Of a stretch of DNA of 36,022 nucleotides, positions 1 through 7,441 are shown in pieces. The translations under genes were made by a program, and so were the position numbers. The stretch is from a bacterium (GTDB lineage Bacteria; Cyanobacteriota; Vampirovibrionia; Gastranaerophilales; Gastranaerophilaceae), in assembly GCA_017629215.1 (NCBI GenBank), contig JAGBXP010000010.1, forward strand, positions 1 through 36,022. Reading direction: 5' to 3'. How positions within the stretch are numbered: position 1 is the stretch's first letter; every line of letters starts with the position of its first letter. The notes beneath the pieces were generated by a model that saw only the letters and a program-made list of their open reading frames with translations, ran no database searches and was not told the DNA's origin.

Positions 1-252
1 CACGTTCTAGTTAACGGTAAAAAAGTAGATATTCCATCATATTTAGTTAAAGCAGGCGATGTAATTACAGTTAGATCAAAAAGCAACGACTACTTAAAAA
101 CTGTTATGAGCATGATTGATTTATCTTGTGCTCCAGCTTGGGTAACTGTTGATAAAGATGCTTTAAAAATTACATTTGACAGAGTTCCTGAAAGAGAAGA
201 ACTTGATCCTGAAATCAAAGAACAATTAGTTATTGAGTACTATTCAAAATAG
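1..252 (+). CDS. rpsD: Ribosomal protein S4, C-terminal part (5' end outside window)
   Basis: The reading frame is open from base 1 and encodes the last 83 residues of the small-subunit primary binding protein S4, which nucleates 30S assembly and in many bacteria represses its own operon. The visible part holds the S4 RNA-binding fold (VLVNGKKVDIPSYLVKAGD near the left edge) and ends in LVIEYYSK, the usual S4 tail. The stop lies 19 bases before the rpoA start, so it is co-transcribed with rpoA. The N-terminal zinc-binding or zinc-free part cannot be judged because it is outside the window. Confidence 0.95.
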   Translation, partial: HVLVNGKKVDIPSYLVKAGDVITVRSKSNDYLKTVMSMIDLSCAPAWVTVDKDALKITFDRVPEREELDPEIKEQLVIEYYSK

Positions 253-271
253 GCTGATAGGAGAGAAAAAT

Positions 272-1276
272 ATGGAATTAAAAATTAAAACTGTTAATAC
301 TATGGCAGGTTCAGATGGTTCACAATATGGTAAATTTACTATCGAACCATTAGAAAGAGGATTCGGTACAACTATCGGTAACGCACTTAGACGTGTATTA
401 CTTTCAAGCTTAGAAGGTACTGCTGTAACTTCTTGTAGAATTGAGGGTATTACTCACGAATACACAGCTATTCCAGGTGTATTAGAAGACGTTATTGATG
501 TTATGTTAAATCTTAAAGGCTTAGCTGTTAAGACTGAATCAAAAGAACCACAACATTTAAGAATAGATGTTGATAAGCCAGGTGCAGTATTAGCAAGCGA
601 TATTCAATTACCAGCAGGTGTTAAGGTTGTTAACCCAGATTGGTTAATTTGTACAATTGCAGAAGGTGGATCTTTCCATGCTGATATTATTGTTGAAACT
701 GGTAAAGGTTATGTTGCTAACGATGTGCCTAGAAATTCTAAATCAGTAGCTTCAATTGATATGTTGCCTATAGATGCTACATTTATGCCAATTAAAAGAG
801 TAAGTTATGAAGTAGAAAATACTCGTGTTGGTGATAGCATTGATTTTGATAAATTAACTCTTGAAATTTGGTCAAATGGTACAATTGACGTAACAACAGC
901 TTTATCTCAAGCTTCTGAATTGTTAATTGAACATTTTGTTCAAATTGCTGCGATTTCTGGTAAAACTATTCAACCAAAAGAAGTTGAAGAAGTTGTTTCT
1001 GAAACAGTAGAAGTTGTTGATGAAGTTGTAGAAGAGCCTTCAATAACAATTGATGAATTAGACTTATCTGTAAGAGCATATAATTGCTTAAAAAGAGCAA
1101 GTATTAATTCAATGGCTGAATTGTTGAAGAAATCAGAATATGATTTATTAAATATTAAAAATTTCGGTAAAAAATCATCAGATGAAGTAATTGAAAGATT
1201 ACATCATTTTGGGTTAGATTTAGCTCCAAATCCTGAAATGGATGCTGATGGAATGGTTATCGAAAGAGCTGAATAA
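272..1276 (+). CDS. rpoA: RNA polymerase alpha subunit
   Basis: 334 residues. Alpha dimerises to start RNA polymerase assembly and contacts activators and UP elements. The N-terminal domain covers about residues 1-230 (FTIEPLERGFGTTIGNALRR is the signature). It is followed by an acidic, Val/Glu-rich linker (about 233-255) and a C-terminal domain (about 257-320, with LDLSVRAYNCLKRASI and the helix-hairpin-helix LLNIKNFGKKSSDEV). An upstream in-frame ATG at 233 would overlap rpsD; I chose 272 because AGGAG sits at 259-263 and MELKIK is the usual beginning. It lies between rpsD and rplQ as in Cyanobacteria and many other bacteria. Confidence 0.97.
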   Translation: MELKIKTVNTMAGSDGSQYGKFTIEPLERGFGTTIGNALRRVLLSSLEGTAVTSCRIEGITHEYTAIPGVLEDVIDVMLNLKGLAVKTESKEPQHLRIDVDKPGAVLASDIQLPAGVKVVNPDWLICTIAEGGSFHADIIVETGKGYVANDVPRNSKSVASIDMLPIDATFMPIKRVSYEVENTRVGDSIDFDKLTLEIWSNGTIDVTTALSQASELLIEHFVQIAAISGKTIQPKEVEEVVSETVEVVDEVVEEPSITIDELDLSVRAYNCLKRASINSMAELLKKSEYDLLNIKNFGKKSSDEVIERLHHFGLDLAPNPEMDADGMVIERAE

Positions 1277-1373
1277 TCAGAACTTAGTTAGATGTAATGA
1301 TTATAAAGAACTTGACCATTTGGTCATAATAGAAGAAAAATAAATAGTAATAATATAAAAAGGAAAGTAAAAA

Positions 1374-1802
1374 ATGAGACACCAAACAAAAAAACATACG
1401 CTTGGTAAAGCACCAGACCAGAGAAAGGCTTTGTTGCGTTCATTAGCTACTGAACTTTTCACTCATGGTGAAATTAAAACAACTATGGCAAGAGCTAAGG
1501 CACTTCAACCATACGCTGAAAATGTTATCACCTTAGCGAAAAAAGGCGATTTGAACTCAAGAAGATTAGCTGGAAGATATATCTTTGATAAAGAAATCGG
1601 CCAATTAATCGATACAGCTACTGGCGAATTATTTGACGCACCTCAAGAAGGTAAAAAACTAGCAAAACAAACAGTTCTTAGAAAATTATTTAGCATCATT
1701 GGTGTTAAATATTCTTCAAGACAAGGTGGTTATACTAGAATTTACAGATTACCTCCTCGTAGAGGTGATGCTTCTGAAATGGCATTAATTCAATTGGTAT
1801 AA
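1374..1802 (+). CDS. rplQ: Ribosomal protein L17, with an internal insertion
   Basis: 142 residues, compared with roughly 115-130 in most bacteria. The start MRHQTKKHTLGKAPDQRKAL and the end GGYTRIYRLPPRRGD...EMALIQLV are clear L17 signatures, and the EMALIQLV ending resembles cyanobacterial L17. The extra length is an insertion at about residues 74-97 (from IGQLID to KKLAKQ) before the conserved RQGGYTRI. L17 binds 23S rRNA near the exit tunnel. An AAGGAAAG Shine-Dalgarno precedes the start. The 97-base gap to rpoA contains a small hairpin at 1313-1326 (TGACC/GGTCA). Confidence 0.95.
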   Translation: MRHQTKKHTLGKAPDQRKALLRSLATELFTHGEIKTTMARAKALQPYAENVITLAKKGDLNSRRLAGRYIFDKEIGQLIDTATGELFDAPQEGKKLAKQTVLRKLFSIIGVKYSSRQGGYTRIYRLPPRRGDASEMALIQLV

Positions 1803-1805
1803 TTA

Positions 1806-2585
1806 ATGCGATATGCTCTTGAAGTTCAGTATAGAGGTAAAAATTATGCTGGAAGCCAAATTCAATTTGAGGCTGGTGAACAGATAGATGAGCCCACAAT
1901 ACAAGGTGAATTGGAAAGAGCGCTCAGTACATTGATAAAAAGCGAACATTTCGCAAATAATATAAGACCGATTAAAACAATCTTCTCTGGAAGAACTGAT
2001 AGAGGTGTAAATTCTCTAGGACAAGTTGTTCATTTTGATTATGATAAAGATATTGTTGCTTCAAAATTTATCTATCAAATGAACGAAATATTGCCTAGCG
2101 ACATATCAGTTGATAACTTGAGAGTTGTACCTAATTCGTTCCATGCTCAAAAATCTGCAAAGAGTAGATATTACAGATATGAGTTTATCAACAGACGTTA
2201 TAAACAAGCATTTGATGGTGATATCTTAAGAGTTAAGTACGAAATAGATATAGAGCGCATGCAAAACGCTTTGAATTTCTTATTAGGTGAGCACGATTTT
2301 TCAAGTTTTAAAAGTTCTGGAACGCTCAACCCAAGCAAAGTTTGTTTCATATCTAGAGCCGAAGTCGAAAAACAAGGTGATAGAGTTTTTATTCATATTG
2401 AAGGAAATAGGTTTTTGTATAATATGGTAAGAACAATAGTCGGTACTCTTCTAGAAATAGAAGGACACAATTTGCCACCTGAGCATATAAAAGATGTTCT
2501 TGAGGCTAAGGACCGTCGTAAGGCTGGTCGAACTGTCAGTCCTTATGGACTGACGCTAATGAGGATAGATTATCCTCAACAATAG
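1806..2585 (+). CDS. truA: tRNA pseudouridine(38-40) synthase
   Basis: 259 residues. TruA converts U38-U40 in the anticodon arm of many tRNAs to pseudouridine. The catalytic Asp is D65 in SGRTDRGV; the C-terminal half carries [17 protein letters not shown] and the ending [16 protein letters not shown], both standard. The gene begins only three bases after the rplQ stop and has no strong Shine-Dalgarno, which suggests translational coupling. Position between rplQ and rplM is characteristic of Cyanobacteria. The last 50 bases are unusual: codons that are rare in the rest of the gene build two perfect hairpins (separate entry). Confidence 0.95.
   Translation: MRYALEVQYRGKNYAGSQIQFEAGEQIDEPTIQGELERALSTLIKSEHFANNIRPIKTIFSGRTDRGVNSLGQVVHFDYDKDIVASKFIYQMNEILPSDISVDNLRVVPNSFHAQKSAKSRYYRYEFINRRYKQAFDGDILRVKYEIDIERMQNALNFLLGEHDFSSFKSSGTLNPSKVCFISRAEVEKQGDRVFIHIEGNRFLYNMVRTIVGTLLEIEGHNLPPEHIKDVLEAKDRRKAGRTVSPYGLTLMRIDYPQQ
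2535..2577 (+). promoter_or_regulatory. Paired hairpins in the truA 3' end, candidate L13 leader
   Basis: Two perfect hairpins stand in a row inside the truA coding sequence, 31 bases before rplM. The first pairs GTCAGTCC (2535-2542) with GGACTGAC (2547-2554) over a TTAT loop. The second pairs GAGGATA (2561-2567) with TATCCTC (2571-2577) over a GAT loop. Autogenous leaders before rplM are known in other bacteria. That this one binds L13 is an inference from position. Confidence 0.45.
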
Positions 2586-2608
2586 TTAATAACAAGAAGG
2601 AAAAGAAA

Positions 2609-3052
2609 ATGGCAAATAAAACATATTCAGCAAAACCTCTTGAAGTTGAAAGAAAATGGTATGTAATCGATGCTGAAGGCGAGATTTTAGGTCGTCTAGC
2701 TACTCGTGTTGCAAACATTTTAAGAGGTAAAAATAAACCTGAATACACTCCTAACGTTGATACTGGTGATTTTGTAATAGTTATCAATGCTGAAAAAGTT
2801 GTAGTTTCAGGTAACAAAGAAACTGATAAAATTTATTATCATCACACTGGTTTCCCAGGTGGATTAAAATCTGCTTCAGTTAAAGAAGTAAGAGAAAAAG
2901 ATGCTACTAAATTGATTGAAAAGGCTGTTAAAGGTATGTTACAACATAATACTTTAGGAGCAGAACAATTCAATAAATTAAAAGTATATTGTGGTTCAGA
3001 GCATCCACATGCAGCTCAAAAACCAGTACTTTTAGAAAAGGAGGCTAAATAA
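2609..3052 (+). CDS. rplM: Ribosomal protein L13
   Basis: 147 residues, normal L13 length. L13 is an early assembly protein of the 50S subunit. Recognisable segments are [20 protein letters not shown] near the start, [19 protein letters not shown] in the middle and [20 protein letters not shown] near the end. AAGAAGGAAAAG provides the Shine-Dalgarno. Its stop shares one base with the rpsI start (TAATG), the usual coupling of the L13-S9 pair. The two hairpins at the end of truA lie directly upstream and could control this pair. Confidence 0.96.
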   Translation: MANKTYSAKPLEVERKWYVIDAEGEILGRLATRVANILRGKNKPEYTPNVDTGDFVIVINAEKVVVSGNKETDKIYYHHTGFPGGLKSASVKEVREKDATKLIEKAVKGMLQHNTLGAEQFNKLKVYCGSEHPHAAQKPVLLEKEAK

Positions 3053-3453
3053 TGGCTGATTCTAAAGAAATGATTATGGCTACTGGACGCCGTAAATGTG
3101 CGATTGCAGTTGTTAAATTAGTAAAAGGTAAAGGTAGAATTTTCGTTAACGGAAAAACTTTACAAGCTTATATCGGTAATATGCCAGCTGTTGAAATGAT
3201 GGTATACAGACCTTTAGTTTTAACAGAAAATCAAGATAAATATGATGTAAGAGTAAAAGCTGTAGGTGGCGGTATCGTAGCTCAAGCAGCAGCTATCAGA
3301 CATGGTATTTCAAGAGCTTTATTAAAAGCTAATGAAGAAAATAAAGCTGTATTGAAGGCAGAAGGTTTGTTAACTCGTGATGCACGTGTTAAAGAACGTA
3401 AGAAATATGGTAGAAAAAGAGCTCGTAAGAGATTTCAATTCTCAAAACGTTAA
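3052..3453 (+). CDS. rpsI: Ribosomal protein S9
   Basis: 133 residues. S9 sits in the head of the 30S subunit and its C-terminal tail reaches the P-site tRNA. The sequence shows ATGRRKCAIAVVKL, the GGGIVAQAAAIRHGISRALL helix region, RDARVKERKKYGRKRARK and the invariant tail FQFSKR. The start overlaps the rplM stop by one base, with AAAAGGAGG inside rplM as Shine-Dalgarno. It is the last gene of this operon; a strong terminator follows within 25 bases. Confidence 0.96.
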   Translation: MADSKEMIMATGRRKCAIAVVKLVKGKGRIFVNGKTLQAYIGNMPAVEMMVYRPLVLTENQDKYDVRVKAVGGGIVAQAAAIRHGISRALLKANEENKAVLKAEGLLTRDARVKERKKYGRKRARKRFQFSKR

Positions 3454-3475
3454 TCTTTTATATACAGAAACAAAA

Positions 3476-3508
3476 ACAGAAGTTGGAAATTTCAACTTCT
3501 GTTTTTTT
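3476..3508 (+). terminator. Rho-independent terminator of the rpoA-rpsI operon
   Basis: A ten-base-pair stem, ACAGAAGTTG (3476-3485) with CAACTTCTGT (3493-3502), is followed by a run of seven T (3502-3508). A-rich sequence upstream could extend the stem. Confidence 0.9.
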
Positions 3509-3516
3509 ATTTCAAT

Positions 3517-3543
3517 AAAAAAGCGAACTTAATATTGTTCGCT
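3517..3543 (-). terminator. Rho-independent terminator of the 51-residue gene
   Basis: On the minus strand AGCGAAC pairs with GTTCGCT (3522-3528 and 3537-3543) and is followed by six T (3517-3522). It stands back to back with the rpsI terminator and closes the small gene at 3586-3741. Confidence 0.85.
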
Positions 3544-3585
3544 AGATTATACTCTTACTATTCTTACTTAATCGGTCAGTCCCAA

Positions 3586-3741
3586 TTACTTCACAGCTTG
3601 CAATTTGACTTGTACACCTGTTTCAGTGTTTACAGTAATTGCATTAGATATCGCCATCGCTCTGCGTTTTTTGGCTCCTCTTAATATAAATTCAACACCG
3701 CTAAATGTATTGTTTGACGGAGTAGTTATCTTCTTTAACAT
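3586..3741 (-). CDS. Small basic protein, 51 residues, unknown function
   Basis: Too short for most gene callers but fully equipped. It has an AAAGGA Shine-Dalgarno eight bases before the ATG, a plausible promoter (TTGAAA, 16 bases, TATTAC) and a strong terminator. The protein begins MLKKITTPSNNTFSGVEF, continues with a basic patch (RGAKKRRAMAISNA) and ends QVKLQAVK. No signal peptide or long hydrophobic stretch is visible, so it is probably cytoplasmic or nucleic-acid associated, but I do not recognise it. A perfect HLR1-type element lies about 85 bases upstream of the start. The reading-frame evidence is modest because of the length; the signals around it make it convincing. Confidence 0.7.
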   Translation of the reverse strand: MLKKITTPSNNTFSGVEFILRGAKKRRAMAISNAITVNTETGVQVKLQAVK

Positions 3742-3771
3742 ATTTTTTGTCCTTTCTGTTGCATATCTGTT

Positions 3772-3799
3772 GTAATAAATATATCGGCATATTTTTCAA
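3772..3799 (-). promoter_or_regulatory. Promoter of the 51-residue gene
   Basis: Minus strand: TTGAAA (3794-3799), 16-base spacer, TATTAC (3772-3777). Predicted start near 3765. The HLR1 element at 3825-3842 would then centre near -68, where an activator can act. Confidence 0.5.
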
Positions 3800-3824
3800 A
3801 AACTTTAGGATTTTTGTGAATATA

Positions 3825-3842
3825 TTTACAAAAATTTACATA
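3825..3842 (+). promoter_or_regulatory. HLR1-type element (RpaB-like response regulator site)
   Basis: TTTACAAAAATTTACATA matches every defined position of the cyanobacterial HLR1 consensus, (G/T)TTACA(A/T)(A/T)NN(G/T)TTACA(A/T)(A/T). The two half-sites are ten bases apart. HLR1 is the binding site of RpaB, an OmpR-family regulator conserved in Cyanobacteria; use of the same site here is inferred. Confidence 0.6.
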
Positions 3843-3856
3843 AGCATTTAGAATAA

Positions 3857-4036
3857 GTAGTAAAAATTTTTACTCCATTTCATATTGCTTGTATGACGAC
3901 TTCTACTGCGCTATTAGGATTACTTCTTAAAAAGACACCAAATGTATTTATTAAAGATATGAAAGGTAACAGAGGCGTAAATTTCTTAAGAACAGACGAA
4001 ATGAAAAAGATTTATGAAAGTTATTTAAAAATGTAA
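3857..4036 (+). pseudogene. Short open frame, possible remnant of a larger gene
   Basis: From an ATG at 3893 a frame of 47 residues runs to TAA at 4034-4036 (start MTTSTALLGLLLKK, end MKKIYESYLKM). The same frame is open back to 3857 without another ATG and reads protein-like (TPFHIACMTTSTALLG). There is no Shine-Dalgarno and no clear promoter, so it looks like the surviving 3' end of a lost gene rather than an active one. A short leaderless gene cannot be excluded. The stretch from 4037 to 4229 beyond it holds nothing I can support. Confidence 0.3.
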
Positions 4037-4229
4037 GAAGCTTATAAGATTTGGGGAAACTCAATAATAATAGTGTGTTGCATTCTTACTAAGAAATTCA
4101 AGTTTTCTCAAATTTGAACAGTATTTCTATCCTCATTTGATGAAAAATGGGTTTTAATATAGCCATACTTTTGAGTTTTATCCAACCTTGCTTAGTGATT
4201 TTTTTTGTAAATTAAAATAAAAAAATGAT

Positions 4230-5267
4230 TTAAAGCAAATTTCCATCTTTAATTTTTCTGAATAAAGCGTCATCGTTTGATTGTTCAGCGAGTGGTTTAG
4301 GTATGAATATGTCCATATATCTTCTTATAGCATACTGGTCTGACATTCCTGAAATATAATCTGTAACTAATTGTGGGATTTCTTCTTTTTCGCAATAATT
4401 TATTAGTTTATCTGAATAATATTCAAATAAAGATTGGACAATGTTTCGAGCTTTTTTTTCTTCTACTTTAGTAATAGGATCAAGGTAGACGTGTTCAAAC
4501 ATCCAATCTCTTAACTTTGTAACATAATGCCAGCCTTCTTCTGACATTTTTATTGTTTCCTTATTATACGAATTTGTAATAACATCAGTTATCATTTTAC
4601 CTAATCTTTCAGACTGATTAGTAGAGAAGTAGTCAATACAATCGTTAGGTAAATCAGTCTCTGAAATTACACCAGCTCTAATAGAATCTTCTATATCATG
4701 ATTTATATATGCAATTTTATCAGCGTATTGGACTATTTGTGCTTCAGGAGTTTTAGGCTTATATCCCCAAGAGTGGGTGAGTATACCATCAATGGTTTCT
4801 GAACATAAATTCATATCTTCAAGAACATCAACAACACGCACACTCTGTAAATTATGATAAAAACCATTTGGTAATAGCTCGTTTAAAATTGCTTCGCCAC
4901 AATGTCCAAAAGGTGTATGACCTAAGTCGTGTCCTAGTGAAATTGCTTCTGTTAAATCTTCGTTAAGCTTAAGAGCTCTAGCCATGGTCCTAGCAATTTG
5001 CGCTACTTCTAAAGTATGTGTTAGTCGAGTTCTAAAATGGTCATTATATGGTGATAAAAATACTTGAGTTTTATGTTTCAATCTTCTAAATGATTTTGAA
5101 TGTAATATTTTATCTCTATCACGTTGAAATTCTGTTCTTATAGGAAAATTATCATCACGACGATGTTTTCTACCTTTTGAGTCTTTACATTTAGTAGCAT
5201 ACGGAGAAAGTATATCGTATTCTCGTTGTTCTATGTCATCTTTTATTGTTTGTAAATTTATCTGCAT
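4230..5267 (-). CDS. dgt: dGTP triphosphohydrolase-like HD protein
   Basis: 345 residues. HD-superfamily enzyme related to deoxyguanosine triphosphate triphosphohydrolases, which cut dNTPs into deoxynucleoside and triphosphate. Metal ligands are visible: H84 in RTRLTHTLE, H113-D114 in GHDLGHTPFGH, and the later Asp in QYADKIAYINHD. The N-terminal RTEFQRDRDKILHSKSFRRL is typical of the family, which supports the chosen start. The length fits the short Gram-positive/cyanobacterial form, whose substrate preference differs between members, so specificity is uncertain. There is no Shine-Dalgarno: the -10 box ends seven bases before the A of the ATG, predicting a leaderless mRNA. It is divergent from the MgtC-like gene. 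Confidence 0.88.
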   Translation of the reverse strand: MQINLQTIKDDIEQREYDILSPYATKCKDSKGRKHRRDDNFPIRTEFQRDRDKILHSKSFRRLKHKTQVFLSPYNDHFRTRLTHTLEVAQIARTMARALKLNEDLTEAISLGHDLGHTPFGHCGEAILNELLPNGFYHNLQSVRVVDVLEDMNLCSETIDGILTHSWGYKPKTPEAQIVQYADKIAYINHDIEDSIRAGVISETDLPNDCIDYFSTNQSERLGKMITDVITNSYNKETIKMSEEGWHYVTKLRDWMFEHVYLDPITKVEEKKARNIVQSLFEYYSDKLINYCEKEEIPQLVTDYISGMSDQYAIRRYMDIFIPKPLAEQSNDDALFRKIKDGNLL

Positions 5268-5273
5268 AGCTTA

Positions 5274-5301
5274 ATTATACATAATTTTAATAAAATGACA
5301 A
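5274..5301 (-). promoter_or_regulatory. Promoter of dgt, placed for a leaderless transcript
   Basis: Minus strand: TTGTCA (5296-5301), 16-base spacer, TATAAT (5274-5279), then only TAAGCT before the ATG at 5267. The expected start site falls on the A of the start codon. Confidence 0.75.
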
Positions 5302-5329
5302 ATAACTAAATCTGATATTGTTATAAAAT

Positions 5330-5358
5330 TTGCTAAATTTAATGAAATAGTGTATTAT
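5330..5358 (+). promoter_or_regulatory. Promoter of the MgtC-like gene
   Basis: TTGCTA (5330-5335), 17-base spacer, TATTAT (5353-5358). Predicted start near 5365, followed by the Shine-Dalgarno AAAGGGAG at 5368-5375. Confidence 0.6.
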
Positions 5359-5381
5359 TTATTGATAAAGGGAGAGAATAA

Positions 5382-6098
5382 ATGGATTTTTTTAGCGTAG
5401 ATTTTTTGATAAGAATCAGTACAGCATTAATTTTAGGATTTATATTAGGTCTAGAGAGAGAACTTACAAATAAGTATGCTGGTTTGAGAACTCATATTTT
5501 AGTAAGCTTAGGCGCTTGTGCTTTTACAATAATTTCAATATATGGCTTCCCGAGCTATGCTACAGGTGATAATGTTATACTTGATCAGGCAACTGGTATT
5601 CGTGATACAGGAAGGGTTGCAGCACAAGTTGTATCAGGAATTGGTTTTATAGGTGCTGGTGCAGTTTTAAGAAATGGTCCAATGATTATTGGTCTTACAA
5701 CAGCTGCAACTCTTTGGATAAGTGCTTCTATAGGTATGACTTGTGGTGTTGGCATGTATGATGTCGCTATTGCAACAACGTTAATTAGCGTTGCTGTATT
5801 AACTCTTGTGCGAATTTTTGAACGTAAAATTTTACCTTCTGGTTTTAAGAGAACTCGTAGATATAAAATAGTTTTATATTGTAATAAAGAAGATGTTGAA
5901 AAAATTCAAACTTTTCTTTCTTCAAATGTTTTAAATTTAGAGGAGTTTTCGGCAAAAAGGTTAATAGAGAATGTTGAAAAATCTAAAATAACATCGACTT
6001 TTGAATATAATAGAAAAAAGGTGATGAAAAATATTTACAACAAGCTTGATAAAATTTGTACATTAGATTCGATATTGATACAAGAAAACAATGATTAA
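5382..6098 (+). CDS. MgtC/SapB family membrane protein
   Basis: 238 residues. The N-terminal 145 residues form the MgtC fold with about four to five membrane helices. Signature segments are ILGLERE, GLRTHILVSLGACAF, SGIGFIGAGAVLR and GLTTAATLWISASIG. The C-terminal 75 residues are soluble and look like an ACT-type regulatory domain. Family members are linked to magnesium limitation and, in some pathogens, to survival in host cells; the transported or sensed ligand is not settled for this group. Shine-Dalgarno AAAGGGAG precedes the ATG. It overlaps the following TPR gene by eight bases, so the two are one operon. Confidence 0.85.
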   Translation: MDFFSVDFLIRISTALILGFILGLERELTNKYAGLRTHILVSLGACAFTIISIYGFPSYATGDNVILDQATGIRDTGRVAAQVVSGIGFIGAGAVLRNGPMIIGLTTAATLWISASIGMTCGVGMYDVAIATTLISVAVLTLVRIFERKILPSGFKRTRRYKIVLYCNKEDVEKIQTFLSSNVLNLEEFSAKRLIENVEKSKITSTFEYNRKKVMKNIYNKLDKICTLDSILIQENND

Positions 6099-7416
6099 AG
6101 AAAAAAAGAGAAAAGTTAGAATTATAGCTAAAAAAAATCCTTTACAAATTCTTAAAGGTTATTTGAGGACATTCTTTTTTTCATTTATTATCGGTAGCAT
6201 AATTACAATTGGTTTTGTAATACAAGCAAGAAATAAAACTCTTGATGATATTTATGCATATAATCAAAGACAATCGTCAATAGATAAATCAGTGGCTCAA
6301 GAGCTTGTAAAATCTTCGAATTTATTAAGCGATTTGAATAGAAAAAAATACTCTGTTTGTATGTATGTTGGTGAAATTTATGAAGCTATTGGGAATTATC
6401 AAAACGCACAAGAAGCTTATCAACTTGCAATTGAAAAAGCTAAGGTTAAAAATTACGCACCTTATTTTAAACTGATCAAGGTCTTAGTTGCGCAAGAGAA
6501 GTTTTTAGAAGCAAATTCAATCTTAGATAGTATTAAAGATAAGACAGATAAGGATTTGATTAAATTTAAAACAAATTCTTATATCATAATTGGTGATAAA
6601 TATTATTCAAATGCTAAGTTTTTATCTGCAGTAAAATGTTATGAAAAAGCTGGTTTTTATTATAATAAGTTTGCAAAAAAAGATTTAAAGATTGATAATT
6701 CTATAAAAGAGCGAATTGTAAATTCTTATATTCAAACAGCAGATATTTTGGTTAAATCAGGTTTAAATTCTGAAGCGATTAAATTTTTAAAAAGAGCTGA
6801 AAAATATGCTCCAGATGATTATAACGTTAAGTACAAGCTTGCTATTATTTTTTCAGATTTAGATCCTGAACTTTCAGTAGATTATTTTGAAGAATTATTA
6901 GATAAAATTCCTCAAAAAATTGATTATGAAATATACAATACGGCACTTATGAAATCTGCTAATATTGCAGACTTAGACAATAGGCCTACAAGAGCTAAAT
7001 ATTATAGATATAAAATTCGTTCTATAGATATGTTTATTAATAGAAAAGTTGTTTATAAAAATGATATTGAATGCTTTGTAAAATCTTTTAAGTTAGAAAA
7101 AATAAGATTTCATTATCCTTTAAAAATAACTTATGCCTTCTTTAATGTGTCAAATTCAGATATTATTAACCTAAAAGCAGATTTTATTCTTCGCCATAAT
7201 GAAAAGCCTATAGAAACGCTTACTATTGATATTGCAAATAAAAACAAACCTTTGTTTATAGCAGCAGATAATCCAAATTTGGTTGATGTTTGTTTTAAGA
7301 AAAAAATATTTTCTAAAAAAGATTTAGAAGAATATACAATTGAAATATATATTTACAAAGATTTAAAATACAAAACTTTTGTAAGTAATTCACCTTTACC
7401 TATTAACATATATTAA
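6091..7416 (+). CDS. Membrane-anchored TPR-repeat protein, unknown function
   Basis: 441 residues. A strongly basic N-terminus (MIKEKKRKVRIIAKK) precedes one membrane helix at about residues 27-46, predicting a short cytoplasmic tail and a large exported domain. Helical repeats of the TPR kind follow (for example GEIYEAIGNYQNAQEAYQLAIEKAK and GDKYYSNAKFLSAVKCYEKAG) up to about residue 310. The last 110 residues look beta-rich. TPR proteins of this layout usually act as scaffolds in envelope processes. It is translationally coupled to the MgtC-like gene (eight-base overlap). I do not recognise a named family. No good terminator follows on its own strand; the hairpin just after the stop is oriented for the opposite strand. 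Confidence 0.75.
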   Translation: MIKEKKRKVRIIAKKNPLQILKGYLRTFFFSFIIGSIITIGFVIQARNKTLDDIYAYNQRQSSIDKSVAQELVKSSNLLSDLNRKKYSVCMYVGEIYEAIGNYQNAQEAYQLAIEKAKVKNYAPYFKLIKVLVAQEKFLEANSILDSIKDKTDKDLIKFKTNSYIIIGDKYYSNAKFLSAVKCYEKAGFYYNKFAKKDLKIDNSIKERIVNSYIQTADILVKSGLNSEAIKFLKRAEKYAPDDYNVKYKLAIIFSDLDPELSVDYFEELLDKIPQKIDYEIYNTALMKSANIADLDNRPTRAKYYRYKIRSIDMFINRKVVYKNDIECFVKSFKLEKIRFHYPLKITYAFFNVSNSDIINLKADFILRHNEKPIETLTIDIANKNKPLFIAADNPNLVDVCFKKKIFSKKDLEEYTIEIYIYKDLKYKTFVSNSPLPINIY

Positions 7417-7441
7417 AAAAAAAGCTTCTCTATTGAGAAGC
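7415..7441 (-). terminator. Terminator of the candidate small RNA
   Basis: GCTTCTC (7435-7441 read on the minus strand) pairs with GAGAAGC (7424-7430) over an AATA loop, and nine T follow on the minus strand (7415-7423). On the plus strand the hairpin is followed by CAAAATC, so it is not a terminator for the TPR gene. Confidence 0.8.

Noticed and set aside
1312-1330. TTGACC followed by CATAAT before rplQ as a promoter
   Set aside because: The spacing is only seven bases; the sequence is better explained as a small hairpin.
5311-5323. TCTGATATTGTTA, shared with 7553-7565
   Set aside because: A 13-base match between two places of a 36-kb AT-rich window is expected by chance. The following GTTATAAAATTTGCTA is too degenerate to count as an HLR1 site.
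7424-7441. Hairpin as terminator of the TPR gene on the plus strand
   Set aside because: No T run follows on the plus strand; the nine-base T run lies on the minus strand, so the hairpin was assigned to the candidate small RNA.
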